A DNA stretch of 64,000 bases from Symsagittifera roscoffensis (lineage: Eukaryota > Xenacoelomorpha > Acoela > Convolutidae). Shown piece by piece: positions 43,242 to 54,467 of the stretch. Every line of letters begins with the position of its first letter. Position 1 is the stretch's first letter. The stretch covers positions 17,892,660-17,956,659 of the forward strand of contig NC_087069.1 in NCBI RefSeq assembly GCF_963678635.1. The letters run 5' to 3'. Made by a program: the position numbers and the translations under genes. Below the pieces are notes generated by a model that was not told the DNA's origin, did no database searches, and worked only from the letters and a program-made list of their open reading frames with translations.

Positions 43242-43589
43242 TGATATAGGGGTACAATTTATACAGTTCATGTTTATGTAAAATTTTGGTAAAGTCCTTG
43301 AGTTTGTGGCCATCGGTATCTCTTCTAATTCTATCTCTCTATTTTCCACTTTAACACGGCGCAGCCTGCAGGATAAAAAAGGGGTGAAAACTTTTGAACG
43401 CTGTTTATTTCAAGGACTCTAAAACACCTGACCCACCAACTTACTGGGAGGAATGGATCTAGAAACTCCATTGGGATGATAGTGAATTAAGATACTGTTC
43501 CTTTATTACTACTTCGATGCCACCTTAACAGCTACTCAAATCGCCGCGTTGCCCGGGGACATAAACGCAAAAAAAACGGACGGAGTTGG

Positions 43590-44540
43590 AGAAAAAACTT
43601 CATTCGAATTTTTATCTTTGTACTGGAGACGAAGCTCAACGAATTTTTAAAGCCAGCGCCCAGAAGTGGATATCCTCGAGTGCTGGACCATATTGAACAC
43701 GTTTATAAGAAGGAACTTAACGTGACGCACGACAGGGGTTTGTTTTATGGACGTAAGCAACGAGAGCTCGAAACGTTCGAAAAATTTCACGCGGAACTCT
43801 GCGCTCTGGCGGCACTTTCCGATTTCTCAAACGCGGCGCAGAATGTTTGAGACATCTTCATTACGAATTTGAAAAGATTGCCAGCGGGAGTTATTGCGTT
43901 CGACAAAAACGCTGAAGGACGTAAATAATTTTGCCTTAACCTATAAACGGAGAAAAACAGCATACAAGTCGTACATGCGAAAGCCAGCGGCGTCAGCGCC
44001 ACTATCAACATCAAGCAAGAGCCAGTTGGGAACATCCGATGGGGGTCGGATATTTGCAAATTCGAGGGAGAGGCGGACGCGGAAACGGACCGGGGGGACC
44101 CCCAAAATTACTACAATTGGGATGCCTAAAACTTCACGTTGGTTCGTATCAACACTTGCTCAACAAAGAATGCGGCGTATAAATCATGCAGAAAATAAGG
44201 ATATTTCGAAACAACATGCCGTGGTACACGTCGTGGAACTAACCATTGGAGAGAAAAGGGACGTGTTGGGATGGCACAGGAAGAGCAAGAGCACCACCAG
44301 AGCAACCAAAATATGGCAAGTAACAGCCACGACCAACTGGTTTGTCGGGTGAACCAGGATACTCAAGGACAATACGTTACGTTCAAAGGATCGAGCGAAT
44401 ATATGGAAATAGCGATAAAACGTAGGCAGAGAGTAATTGAATTCAAGATTCCCAGTGCTAGAGTCCTTGCCAAAGTGTGTGGTAAAAGTATGTGCTTGTG
44501 GGCTGACAGTGGCTCCCCAGTAACTTTTTTTGGCTAGCCA
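43590..44540 (+). pseudogene. mag-like gag and protease remnant
   Basis: Frames with stops read YPRVLDHIEHVYKKELNVTH, RGLFYGRKQRELETFEKFHA and LAALSDFSNAAQNV, which parallel the gag at 59340-59540. A knuckle remnant CRGTRRGTNHW near 44210-44245 has Tyr in place of the zinc-binding His. The protease active site is CLWADSGSPVTFFG (about 44495-44537), DSG type. At least four stops or frame changes. Confidence 0.78.
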
Positions 44541-45337
44541 GAACTAAAACGAGCCATGGGAAAAGCGATTATCCTTTTAATCCCAGTAAATGATGAATTC
44601 ATGGGTTGAAATAACAATATCGAAGGAGCAGGAGCCGAGGAGGAGCATGAGCTGGATGATTTGCAATCATGTTTCTGTAAGTTGTTCCCAGACAATTTTT
44701 CCAGAAAAGGGCACATACAAAATGCCGAAAAACGGGCAGTTTTTTTCGACATACTAAAACCAGTGCAACGAAAAGGCGGAGAATTCCCATTAGTCTGCAG
44801 GATACAAAAAGGATAGGGAAATAAGGCGTCTAACTCAGGAGAGACATATCGTAAAACTCGAAAAATTTTCGGATAAACACTTCGGGTCCCCAATCGTAAT
44901 CACTGTGAAAAAGAATGGGGTATTAAATTGCCTTTAGCATCAAGAGAAATAAATAAGCAGCTACACAAGAACAAGTAACAAATGGCCAACATAGACAATT
45001 ATTGGATGAAATAAGCCAAAAAACTCCAGAAAGAAAAGACGGAGAAGACAACTTTACGACACTTGTTTTAAGTACGCGTATGAGCAAGTAGCCCTCGAAG
45101 GGAAAACAAGCGAACAAAGCAATTTCTCATAAGTGGAATAGAAATTTACCGGTACTTAATTTTTGAAAAACGTCTTTTACGGAAAAAACGATGCTCGCGG
45201 AACTTCAAAAAATAATGGATACTCTCACAAAGGAATTTCCTCAGGCACACGTATTGATATATGATAAATTAAGAGTTAGCAGCCGAAACTGAAAATTTAG
45301 CTTTAGTAGAAAAACTATTTAAGAAGTTCGACATAGC
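44541..45337 (+). pseudogene. mag-like reverse transcriptase remnant
   Basis: FCKLFPDNFSRKGHIQNAEK, RAVFFDILKPVQRKGGE and LTKEFPQAHVLIYDK are recognisable against the copy at 60560-61160. The catalytic IDD box is degraded to IYDK (about 45253). RNase H is not detectable before the following tandem duplication. Confidence 0.7.
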
Positions 45338-45837
45338 ACACGCCTCGTTGAAATGACGGAAAAGCGGATTCGCTAAATCAAGTTACCAATGGTTGAGAAA
45401 TCACAAATTTTTGACCCTTATGCCTCTACAATTAAAGTTGCAAATATAAAAATGATCAATAAAGAGTTAAATAAGCCAACGGAATTGATAAAAAAACCAC
45501 AAAAAACCAAAGGAAAGGATTTGTTTCGAAAGGTACACGCCAAAATTAAACGGAGGAGGGCGGGAAAACTTACATCTACGTTTCGGCCACGCCTTGTTGA
45601 AATGACGGAAAGGCGGATTCGCTAAATCAAGTTACCAATGGTTGGGAAATCACAAATTTTTGACCCTTATGCCTCTACAATTAAAGTTGCAAAAATAAAA
45701 ATTATCAAAAATGAGTTAAATAAGCCAACGGAATTGATAAAAAACCACGAAAAACCAAAGGAAAGGATTTGATTCGAAAGGTACACGCCAAAATTAAACG
45801 GAGGAGGGCGGGAAAACTTACATTTACGTTTCGACCA
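45338..45837. repeat. 250-bp tandem duplication inside the decayed element
   Basis: CACGCC(T)CGTTGAAATGACGG starts at 45338 and again at 45588. The two ~250 bp units are nearly identical, with a few indels and substitutions, so the duplication is younger than the element. Each encodes YASTIKVANIKMINKELNK, which matches TVAKIRMINAV at 62065 in the other copy. Confidence 0.88.
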
Positions 45838-46189
45838 AGGGCAACACAAAAATCAGTGAACATGCAAACACATCAAAACAAAGCAGGCCGACCGAGGGCG
45901 TAAAGTCATGCCAGCGAAATTTAGTCAATGACAGGGGAGTTAGATGCATATCGCATAATGTATGCACGAGCTGAAAACGGAAAAACAGATCTTGTTCGGC
46001 AGCTTCGATTGCTCTATAGAAGTAATTCCCAGGAGAAAGTTCCCCAATATGCTACATCATCCAAGAAATTTGTTTCTCCCTAAATTCCCTGGCCTCTCAT
46101 ACCCACGCATATAACCGAAAATAGGATATAATCAGTGATACCAACGAACAGCAAGATGTTGAGGCGAGTGAAAGATGGTGGAGGCGAAC

Positions 46190-47258
46190 ATCGAGAAAGA
46201 TCCCATGCTTAAGATTATTGGGGAAGCAATAAAAGACAAAATTCGAAGGAAGAGACCATCACGAACCTAGGACAGTATTACAGACAAAATTTTGCAGACT
46301 TCGCGGTAAAAAAAACTGCCTGTGGATGGATTGGAGACTCGCAATACCAAAGGCGCTGGCAACCCCGCTAAAAAATTGACTGCGCAACTACCACCATGGC
46401 CGCGACAAGATGTATGCCGCAGCCAAGGACACCTGAATGCCCGTGATAAACAGGAACTTGGCAGCGACGGCCAAATAATTCAAACATGCTTATGCTTAGA
46501 AGCAGGCAAAAAACTGGAACCAGACATAGGGTAACATAGGAGAAACGCATGAATCTAATGAAGTCGTCAATTGAATTTCTGGGGGCCTGTTAACTAAGTA
46601 AAAAGAAGAAAAAAAATACGCTCTGTTAGCCATCGATGTGTTTTTTCTCAGTGGCTGTCGGCCTACGGTTGTTTCAGCAATAATTCAAAGAATGTCCTGA
46701 AGTTCCTGAAAAAGTATATAGCCACTAACAAGCGCTCTATAAAACTTCACATGGACCAAGCCTCCGGCTTTTTCTCTAATAAGATACAGAATTTCTGCAA
46801 AAAAGGGACTATTGAATTGTTAAAGTTGCCGATCTCAGCGCCATCAGATTTGTCCCTCACAGTAAAACAAACTTATCTCCAATCGAAGCACACCATGGGA
46901 CAGAAGCGAACACAAACCCAGCCAGGCATAAAAAACTCAACCAAAAAATCAAAAAATTAACGCCACATACTGTAAAATTGAAAAAAGAATAATTATACGA
47001 AGGAGCAGTGTCGCATTTAGACACGAGTCAGAACAGAAGAACGCAGAAGTCACAGGACTATCATTAAGCACAACGCGGACAGGATTGGTCAATGTTGCCG
47101 ACGGTTTACCAGTTGGGGCGTATAAGTCAACGGTTCAAAGTAAGAGACGGGCACAAGCAAAGCGATCGGTGAAGACGACGAATAGGCCACCAGAAAAACT
47201 GAGGAAGCGACGAATTGATGAATTGAGCGACGACGATTCAGACGACACGGCGGAATAA
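46190..47258 (+). pseudogene. mag-like integrase remnant and basic/acidic tail
   Basis: Across shifting frames one can read an integrase N-terminal region (LAIPKAL, NYHHGRDKMYAAAK, NRNLAATAK), a first catalytic Asp region (LLAIDVF near 46622), the second (KLHMDQASGFFSNKIQNFCK near 46745-46800), and then AIRFVPHSKTNLSPIEAHHG (about 46838-46900). A tail of basic then acidic residues (KRRIDELSDDDSDD, ~47205-47245) is shared with 63590-63720. The third catalytic Glu is not visible. Dead gene. Confidence 0.7.
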
Positions 47259-48445
47259 ACAAGCAAACCAACGGCGAAAGCGGGAAGGTAACCCAAAATG
47301 AAAACGGCGACGGAAATCGATCCACGCGGAATCAAGGATACGGTCGAACGGATTCCAGATGTTAGCACAAACAACGAAACGCCACCACGCTGATCGCAGC
47401 GAGCCCAGAAAGTCGTCATAAAGTTTGGGTGTGTAAGGATCAGACAGAACCAACAAAATCAGGAAACCAAATAGAAAGTAAGAGACCAAACCAGAGAGAG
47501 AGAGAGGGGAGGCTGATTAAAGCCTACAAAACTCAAAAGAAAAAGTAAATTGTCCAAGATATACATTGTACAGCGAGCTAATGAATGCTTTTTAGGTTCT
47601 GGAAAGCTTAAACAGATTGTTCAAATTTTGTGGGTGAATCTATGACATAGGGGTAGAAGTTATACAGTTCAAGTTTATGTAAAATTTTGGTGAAGTCCTT
47701 GAATGTCTGGCCACCGACCTCTCTTCTAATCACTGTTCCTTCTATGCTCTAGACATACCTGAAATAACAAGTGCAGTTTGTCTTACATTTCTATAACGTA
47801 CAGTTGATCTTTACCAAAATTCACCTTCTATACATTACTCTGTGTTTCTATTTCAACACTTCCTTGTCTCCCATCTTATGTTGTGCTTCAAATGTGAACA
47901 CTCCCCGGGTTATATTTTGATCCGTCCAAAAGTTTGAGTTTTTATAGCTATAAATTTCTTTAAAACGCGTGCAATCAGCTGTTCGAGCAGTAATCCGTAT
48001 GATAAAACCAAAAACACTTAGTACATGATAAGCCAAAATTTTACACACTAAAGCGATCCCAGAGTTGCACTGATGCAGGGAAGAAGTGGTGCCACTTGAT
48101 TTTTGATCAGATGTGAAGTTGGAGTTAACACAGCTGATTTTTTAAAAATTTTAAAAGTAAGCAATATTTAAGAAGAATTGTGCAAAAAACGAACACTCAG
48201 CCACTGTCGAGTGCGCTACGTTTTGCTCTTAGGCTATGCATAAGTCATTGCCTAGTCACAGCTCTTTACCATTTAGAAAAAATAGTTTTTTAAAAATGTG
48301 CAGGTCTCAGTGAAGGATATAAAAGATCACAGGGTATGTTTGAAGATGAGAAGAAAACAAATTATTTACCTGGTGTTACGCTGGGCCAAGGGTGATAACC
48401 TTAGGGATCAAGGATCCAGTCCCGCAAAATTAAATCATATTTGTC

Positions 48446-48870
48446 CAGAGGTGGACCTAGGATTTTCTCGAGGAGGAAGGGGGATTTTCAAAAATTTTGT
48501 CGACCGTTTTTTATTTCGACCATTTTGATTTTCCGAGCTCTCCCAAAGCACTAAAAAGATTCTGTTCTCGTTTTTGGCCAGATTTTCTGCGCCGCAGGTA
48601 AAGCTTTGAAAAAAAGCGTTTTTAGGCTTTTTCTGGAATTATTTGACCGAAAAATTGCGCTTTTTTGGCTGGTGCTCCCCCCCCCCCCCCCCTCCTCAAA
48701 AATTTTACCTTTGGCGCCACAGGCGTCTTTAGAAATCTTTTAGGATTTGTCACCAAAAATGGATATCTCAAAATAGTTCAAAGGGGGACCCTTTGAGGCT
48801 ACAGGGTGTCGATTCCCTGAGGGGGTTGGGGAAGGGCGTCCGCCATACCCCCCCTAAATCCGCCCTGCTG
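48446..48870. mobile_element. MITE-like element with CAG...CTG ends
   Basis: The left end CAGAGGTGGACCTAGG and the complement of the right end (CAGCAGGGCGGATTTAGG) match in 12 of the first 18 positions after gaps, and both lead into G-rich tracts. The interior has a C16 run (48677-48692) and no coding. No target duplication was recognised. Similar CAG(n)GGCGGATCTAGG termini are common in invertebrate nonautonomous DNA transposons. Confidence 0.5.
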
Positions 48871-51800
48871 TTACCCTAAATTGCTGAGTAGATGAAATGC
48901 AAAGCAAGGCTAAAAAACTACTTCGAGCTATTTTTGTTTGATTGCCAAAGTTTTTGTTCATCGGCTTTTGCTACGAAGGCTTTTATCATTTTCTCCATCC
49001 GGACCAAAGTATCATATAATGCTTGATTTCAGTTTAAAATTTTTTCACAATTCAAGGAATACCCTGAAAAAAAAACCAAGAAACAGTTTTTGTCATTAAA
49101 AAGAATATGTTTGTAAGCTTTAACATAATGAACTTCTGTCCAAACTCCATTGTTCAAAACATTTACCCTCAAATGTCAAGGTGTTTGTGAAGAAATAAAT
49201 TGCCATTTAAACATACTTAATTTAATTCTGAAACCTTTTAGACTTTCGGTTAATATATTTACCCAATTGAAATATAAAATGAATATTCTGAACTTTTTGT
49301 ACCTGGCTAACTTTGCTGTTATATTGTTTTCAGGTACGTATATTTCGATTATTCATGTTGGATAAAACCTATTCCAAAGTTAAGTTAACCTAATATTTCC
49401 AAAGTCTTAATCTAATTAATTGTGAAATAAAAAAAAAACGTTTTTTATTCCAAAAATCGGACACAGATTCACAAAGCAAGGAGCGAACTCTTGAACACTC
49501 AGTATAACCAAATGCTTAAAGTTGCATGAAAACATTCTAGATAACGGAGCTCGAGTTTTTTCCGGTTGAGCCACCAAAAACTATTAGCGTATACGAAATG
49601 AGCAACATTTTGTTCTTTTTGTAATAATTACTTTTCTATAAAAAAATGTAGATTTAAAGAAAAAACATACGTAGATATTTTAAGATTTTTTTAAATATCA
49701 GATGTTATCTACAATCAGATTATCTACAAGTTTTATAAATATCAATATTACCAAAACCCAAATAGTTTATGATTAAATATGGGTGATTTGATCGAGAATT
49801 AATTGAGTGATGATGATCAGTTCATAAAATTGATGATATTACTCAATTAATGAATATTTTTTTCATTTGCTTGGTAGAATTGATGTTCCTAATAAATTTT
49901 TCATCCATTAGGCCGTATAAGTCCATGCTGGCAATTCTTTCCGCTTTTAAATCATTCTGCTCATTGACCTGCCGCTGCAAAAAGGAAACGATTTTGAAAT
50001 TTCTAGCCGGACAAAAATTTTTATTTTTTGTTCATTCGCTCAAAATTTGCCGGAGAGTGTTCTGGTTGTCGGGAAAATTTCAAAAACGGCACGAAGAAGT
50101 AGAACTTTTGTAACTGTAAAAGGGTAGTTTGAGAACTTAGAATTTTAGCAAGGCCCTCATATAACTCTTGCACATCAAGGGAAAAAATTGAATAAAGAAC
50201 CAGCGGCAAAGGCCCAAAATAAATTTCGTTGAATGTAAAAATTTATGACGTGTCATATAAATCTTGTCCACAAGCTCACAATTTTTGCATTATTTAATCT
50301 TCACCTTCAAAAAACTTAAGCGACGGCCTAGCTGAGTTTTTTCCCTAGTTTTTCAGTTGAAGTTTTAAAATCTCATATGGCTGTTAAAAAGGTTTTTTGG
50401 CTGCTCAAACACCTCTCTGTCCAGCTACAAATGAATAGACAAAAAATGCTTTGAAAAAAATTTCGACCAGATTGTTCACGAGAAGTTTAAAAAAATTATT
50501 TTATGAATTTTGGGGTAAAAACCGCTTAAGAGAGAATCCTGAAAAGTTTGCTTTGGTGTTCCATGAATGTGCAAATATTTCGAAAAAATTGTAAAAAGTA
50601 GGCAGAAAAAGCCTTGTACTCAATTTTAAAGCCTTGTAAGTTTTGTAGGAGAAGAAAGTATTACTATATAGTCGGCAGGTGAAATTATTCAAAAAACAGT
50701 TTTTGTTGGGCATAGATAATGAGTAGAAACCATTGTATTAGAAGAAGAAATTTATAAGAATTGAAAAAATATTCAAGTTTATTTTAAATTAAATAAACAA
50801 AAATTAAACTAGGAGTAGATAAAATCATCCTGACTTTACGCGTTTTTATTCCTAAACCTAATGGCTCTTAATTTATTCTTGTAAGGAGGAGAAATTGTAA
50901 TCCAATGATTTCAGTCTCTAGATGAACCGTTTGAAAAAATTGTATAAAGTAACTTTGATTGAATCTTTATGAATATAGCCAAAAACACTGCACAACTTTA
51001 AAATAGCGGGAGCCGAAAACTATAAAAAAAATTCACTCAGATTAATTTTGTTTTATCAAATTGCGTCAAAAACAAACTGATTCATCATCGACCAATTCAT
51101 CATCAATTGAGAAAATCTAAAACTTTTAGCTAAATTCTTACAATAGAAAAGGCAATTACCCCCAGATAGAAAAAAATGCCTTTGAATTCTTGCAAAATTT
51201 GAGTTCATGTTGATTTTATTGACCTTTTCAAAAAGTTATTTCAAATTTTAAATGAAAAAATTCTTAAAAGATAAGAAAAAACAAGCAAATTGAAACAAAG
51301 AAATTCAATTGATTTGCGATTAACTGATCACATTGTTTTAAAAAGTTTCCATTAATCGATTTTTGTGATGAGAAAACTATAGACCTTGAAACCTTTGTCT
51401 ATAATCTCAGCAGAATAAAAGTTTGAATTTCCTAAGAAAATTCTATTTTCCAATGAAGTGATAAAATCAAGCTAGTTAAACTAGTTTTCCTTTAACCGAG
51501 CTATTAAAACTAGTAAATCGAGTTTTTCACTTCTTAAATTAAATTTTGTAAAGGACCTACTTCTTTGTTTATTTTAATTGCCCGGATTTAGACTAAATTT
51601 CAAACACTTTTTTCTCGACACTGGCAAGAATTTTTAAAATTTTGTAAATCGTTCCAGTAACGTCTGCAATGGCTTTCACATGACATATTGCTCGACTCGC
51701 TACAATAATTACTTGTGGTACGTTAGTTTGCTTGGAAAACAAAAAAAGTCGAACAAAAACAGTGAAAAAGTAACTACACAAAATTCCTGCTCGAATAAGA

Positions 51801-53097
51801 GTTATTTTGTTTGTTTTTCTTTTTAGTCGAGAAGGTGGTCGAGGTCGACGGAGGAAATTGTATGTCAGCCGATGCTTGTGTAAGGTTGATTTCATTACAA
51901 AAACCAATAGTGCTGTTCCTATTCTTAAGAGAACTTTTTATATTTTAAGAAAAATATTGGAAAAGTTACAAAACGCTAACATCAAAACAGCAGAAATTCA
52001 AACTGAAGATTGTTTTTGCTCTGAAAAACAGAATAAAAAATTCTGCAAAATTTTGTGAAAACTTTCAACCCAAGCTGAATTTTGGGAAAATTTAAAAATA
52101 TGTCAATTTTTTTTTCAAAATAGTTTTGAAACTTTATTAGGTTCATTAGGCTTGTAAGAATTTCCTCGAGTTTTCTCAAACATGAATATTGAGCAAACAT
52201 CTAGATTTGTTTTCACTTTCCAACTTCAAAACTCATTGACGAAAAAATTATAAGCGGCAAAACACTTCTGATCAACTGAGCACATCGTTTCTTGAAATAG
52301 GAACCTTGTGTATCCGAATAAAAAAAAGCTGAAACTTAGTTTAAAAAAAAAACATTTGAAATCTGATTTAATTATGCGCTTGTGTCTTTCGCTATCAAAG
52401 ATATGCATTTCAGTATTACCCGATGTTAGTGTTGGCTATTTATCTGCTAGATGCTAGCAGAAAATGTGAAGCACTCAAATGCAAACAAAAACAACAGCAA
52501 ATTGGCATGATTTTCTAAATCAAATTTTTGCATCAGAATTCAATGTTCATTGATTTTTACATCAAAATATTCTTCTATGACTCTTCATTATTTGGTCAAA
52601 CTGTGCAATGGATAGGCGCACTCACAATTTGGTGTCTGTAGTTCACTGGAATCCAGACACAAGTCTTAAACATGTTTCAAAAGGTAAGTGAATTCCACTT
52701 ACAAAATTTCCGAGGATTCCGCGTACAAATGCGTGTAACGCAATTTTTGTCGGCACATTTTTTTGTCCGCAACAAGCGAATATAGCTGAGTGTACTATGT
52801 TCCGCAAATGCAAGCGGATTACACAAATGTAAGTGAAAAGAAAAAGCAAAGACTTAACCATTGTCAGTGGAACCCACAAACAAACCTTAAATCATTGGTG
52901 AAATAAAGTCGAGGATGTATCTTCTAGTGTTTGGAAAAAAAATTTCCAGCTAGCTGAATTGAGATTTAAAGTTGGGTAACACATCACAATACTTCACTGA
53001 ATACGGAAAAATCATTATTTGTCAAGTGTGGTTTTCATCACTGAATAAGCAGAATCTTTACTTGGGATCAGCAGATTTTGTTTATGTGTCTAATTTA

Positions 53098-53102
<5 letters not shown>
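48871..53102. other. AT-rich DNA, no gene seen
   Basis: Only short, compositionally random frames. A stretch at 51600-51740 resembles 40060-40200 (shared CGACA, AAGAATTTT, ACATGA.ATATT, TTGTGGTAC), suggesting a dispersed repeat with unclear ends. A segment at 52640-52880 carries GGATTCCGCG-type words like those at 35560-35790 and 53460-53660. Confidence 0.5.
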
Positions 53103-53154
<52 letters not shown>

Positions 53155-53196
53155 TTATATATACATACATTTATTTATTTATTTATTTATTTATAT
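53103..53196. repeat. (TA)n then (TTTA)n microsatellite
   Basis: An uninterrupted TA run from about 53104 to 53150, then imperfect TTTA repeats to 53196. Confidence 0.95.
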
Positions 53197-53248
53197 ATGA
53201 CTCCCTTAAAATGTAGTTGTATGTGTAATTACGTAACAAGCTGTTGGG

Positions 53249-53355
53249 GGCAGTATTTGAGATGAGGGGATGAGAATAAATTCAAAACATGAGGGCAGTA
53301 TTTGAGATGAGGTGATTTGTACTATGTGAATGCCAGAGGCAGTATTTGAGATGAG
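53249..53355. repeat. three copies of GGCAGTATTTGAGATGAG
   Basis: Exact 18-mers at 53249-53266, 53294-53311 and 53338-53355, spaced 45 and 44 bases. The sequence between them is not obviously conserved. Confidence 0.9.
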
Positions 53356-53474
53356 AACTTGGAAATATTATATGTTATCTAACTTGAAAATATTACAAAG
53401 AAAGTTAAATAGAAATGAGTTTTCTTGTAACTAAAGATGTAACTATTCATGTCACTGGAATCCGCAAATCAAAT

Positions 53475-53570
53475 GCCGATTCCGCTTATACTCTGCGGAT
53501 TTTGCCTATAATTTGCAGATTCTGTCTGCAATTTGCGGATTTCGCGTGCAATTGCGGATTCCACGACAGC
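53475..53570. repeat. 20-bp degenerate tandem repeat (GCGGATTNNGC...)
   Basis: Five consecutive units start at 53475, 53495, 53515, 53535 and 53554. Each begins GC(G/C/A)GATT, with a pyrimidine-rich middle and an AATTT end in the central units. Confidence 0.75.
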
Positions 53571-53865
53571 GCAATTTTACTATGCACATATATCATTGTT
53601 CGTTTGTAGGTTCCACACACTGTTCCGGGTCCCGAAAATTTGTTTGCGGTTTCCGCGAAATCGGCCTCTTTTTGAGCGAATACAGTAACATTGTATTTGA
53701 TATTTTTTACCAAAGGTGATTTTTGAGTAGCTAGTTAATAGGACCAGTTACCCGTGGGTTTCTGTTGACCGAAATCTTCTGAAAAAAAAATCAAAACAAT
53801 TCCGATAAAACTTCATTAGGTTAACCATTTTAACCCTAACTGACTCTTATGATTGAGTTTACTAG

Positions 53866-54017
53866 CTGTCTCCCTCTCAAAAAGAAAGACCCAAAATCAT
53901 ACAAGACGATAATCAGGGGGGAGTTGACTATTCCAAATTCAGTCACGATTACACCTCTACTTGGTTCCAACTTCCGGGCCAAGGTGACAAGACTGCTGAA
54001 GTATGCTTGCTTTACAG
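53866..54017 (+). CDS. gene B, exon B1 (paralogue of gene A)
   Basis: After TTTACTAG the frame reads LSPSQKERPKIIQDDNQGGV and DYSKFSHDYTSTWFQLPGQG, ending in DKTAEVCLLY at AG/GTAATT. DYTSTWFQL-GQG is shared with exon A1, as is the phase 2 donor. Function unknown. Upstream exons were not located. Confidence 0.65.
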
Positions 54018-54324
54018 GTAATTTTTCCAGAAAAATGGAAATAGTGGTTCAATCCTAACGATCATTTTAGCCTTTCAAAAATCAGGTTTAGATTTGTTTC
54101 TTAAATTTTAAAGGGTTTTATCAACATTGAAGGTATATAACATTTGGTGAAAAATAACAAAAAAAACAAATGCTGCTAGAGATAATCTGTACTACTCGAT
54201 AAAAGTTGTTCTAATATGCACAAATTTAAGTTTGCTGCCACTTTATAAAATGGTTCAAAAACAAGTCATGTTTATATATAATTTTAAATTGTTATACAAA
54301 TCTAAAACTTTTTTTTGTTTGCAG

Positions 54325-54467
54325 TAACTATTTCTGCCTCATGAGTTGGTTTACGAGAGCAAAACGAGAAAGAAAAGCTATAGATTCGGATGCTGGAAAC
54401 TTCTTCTCTATGGTCGTATACAAGTTCCACCGTCTCAATTTCTTCTCATTAGCCGCCATTGAACACG
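54325..54467 (+). CDS. gene B, exon B2
   Basis: A strong acceptor (TTTTTTTTGTTTGCAG) precedes NYFCLMSWFTRAKRERKAID, then NFFSMVVYKFHRLNFFSLAA, ending IEH at G/GTTAGA. It is 143 bp, equal to exon A2 at 35293-35435. The frame is open through both junctions, unlike gene A, so this copy looks intact here. Family unknown. Confidence 0.75.

Larger units (their letters stand above)
43242..47757 (+). mobile_element. decayed mag-like Gypsy element with short LTRs
   Basis: TGATATAGGGG at 43242 and TGACATAGGGG at 47643 begin two related ~115 bp sequences (shared TTTATGTAAAATTTTGGT, AAGTCCTTGA, TCTCTTCTAAT) that bracket gag, protease, RT and integrase remnants. Very short LTRs are typical of the mag lineage. 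Just inside the 5' LTR, CGGCGCAGCCTGCAGGAT (43357-43374) is a damaged version of the TGGCGCAG primer site complementary to tRNA-Ser. A related, better preserved element starts at 58820. The LTR ends diverge, so boundaries are within about 10 bases. Confidence 0.8.

Noticed and set aside
47089..47489. Minus-strand frames rich in Phe/Leu/Val opposite 47.1-47.5 kb
   Set aside because: They are the reverse of the basic/acidic integrase tail, which explains their composition.
52972..53265. 97-residue open frame on the plus strand
   Set aside because: It is mostly the translation of the TA and TTTA microsatellite (IYIYIY and related) and has no splice or coding signals.
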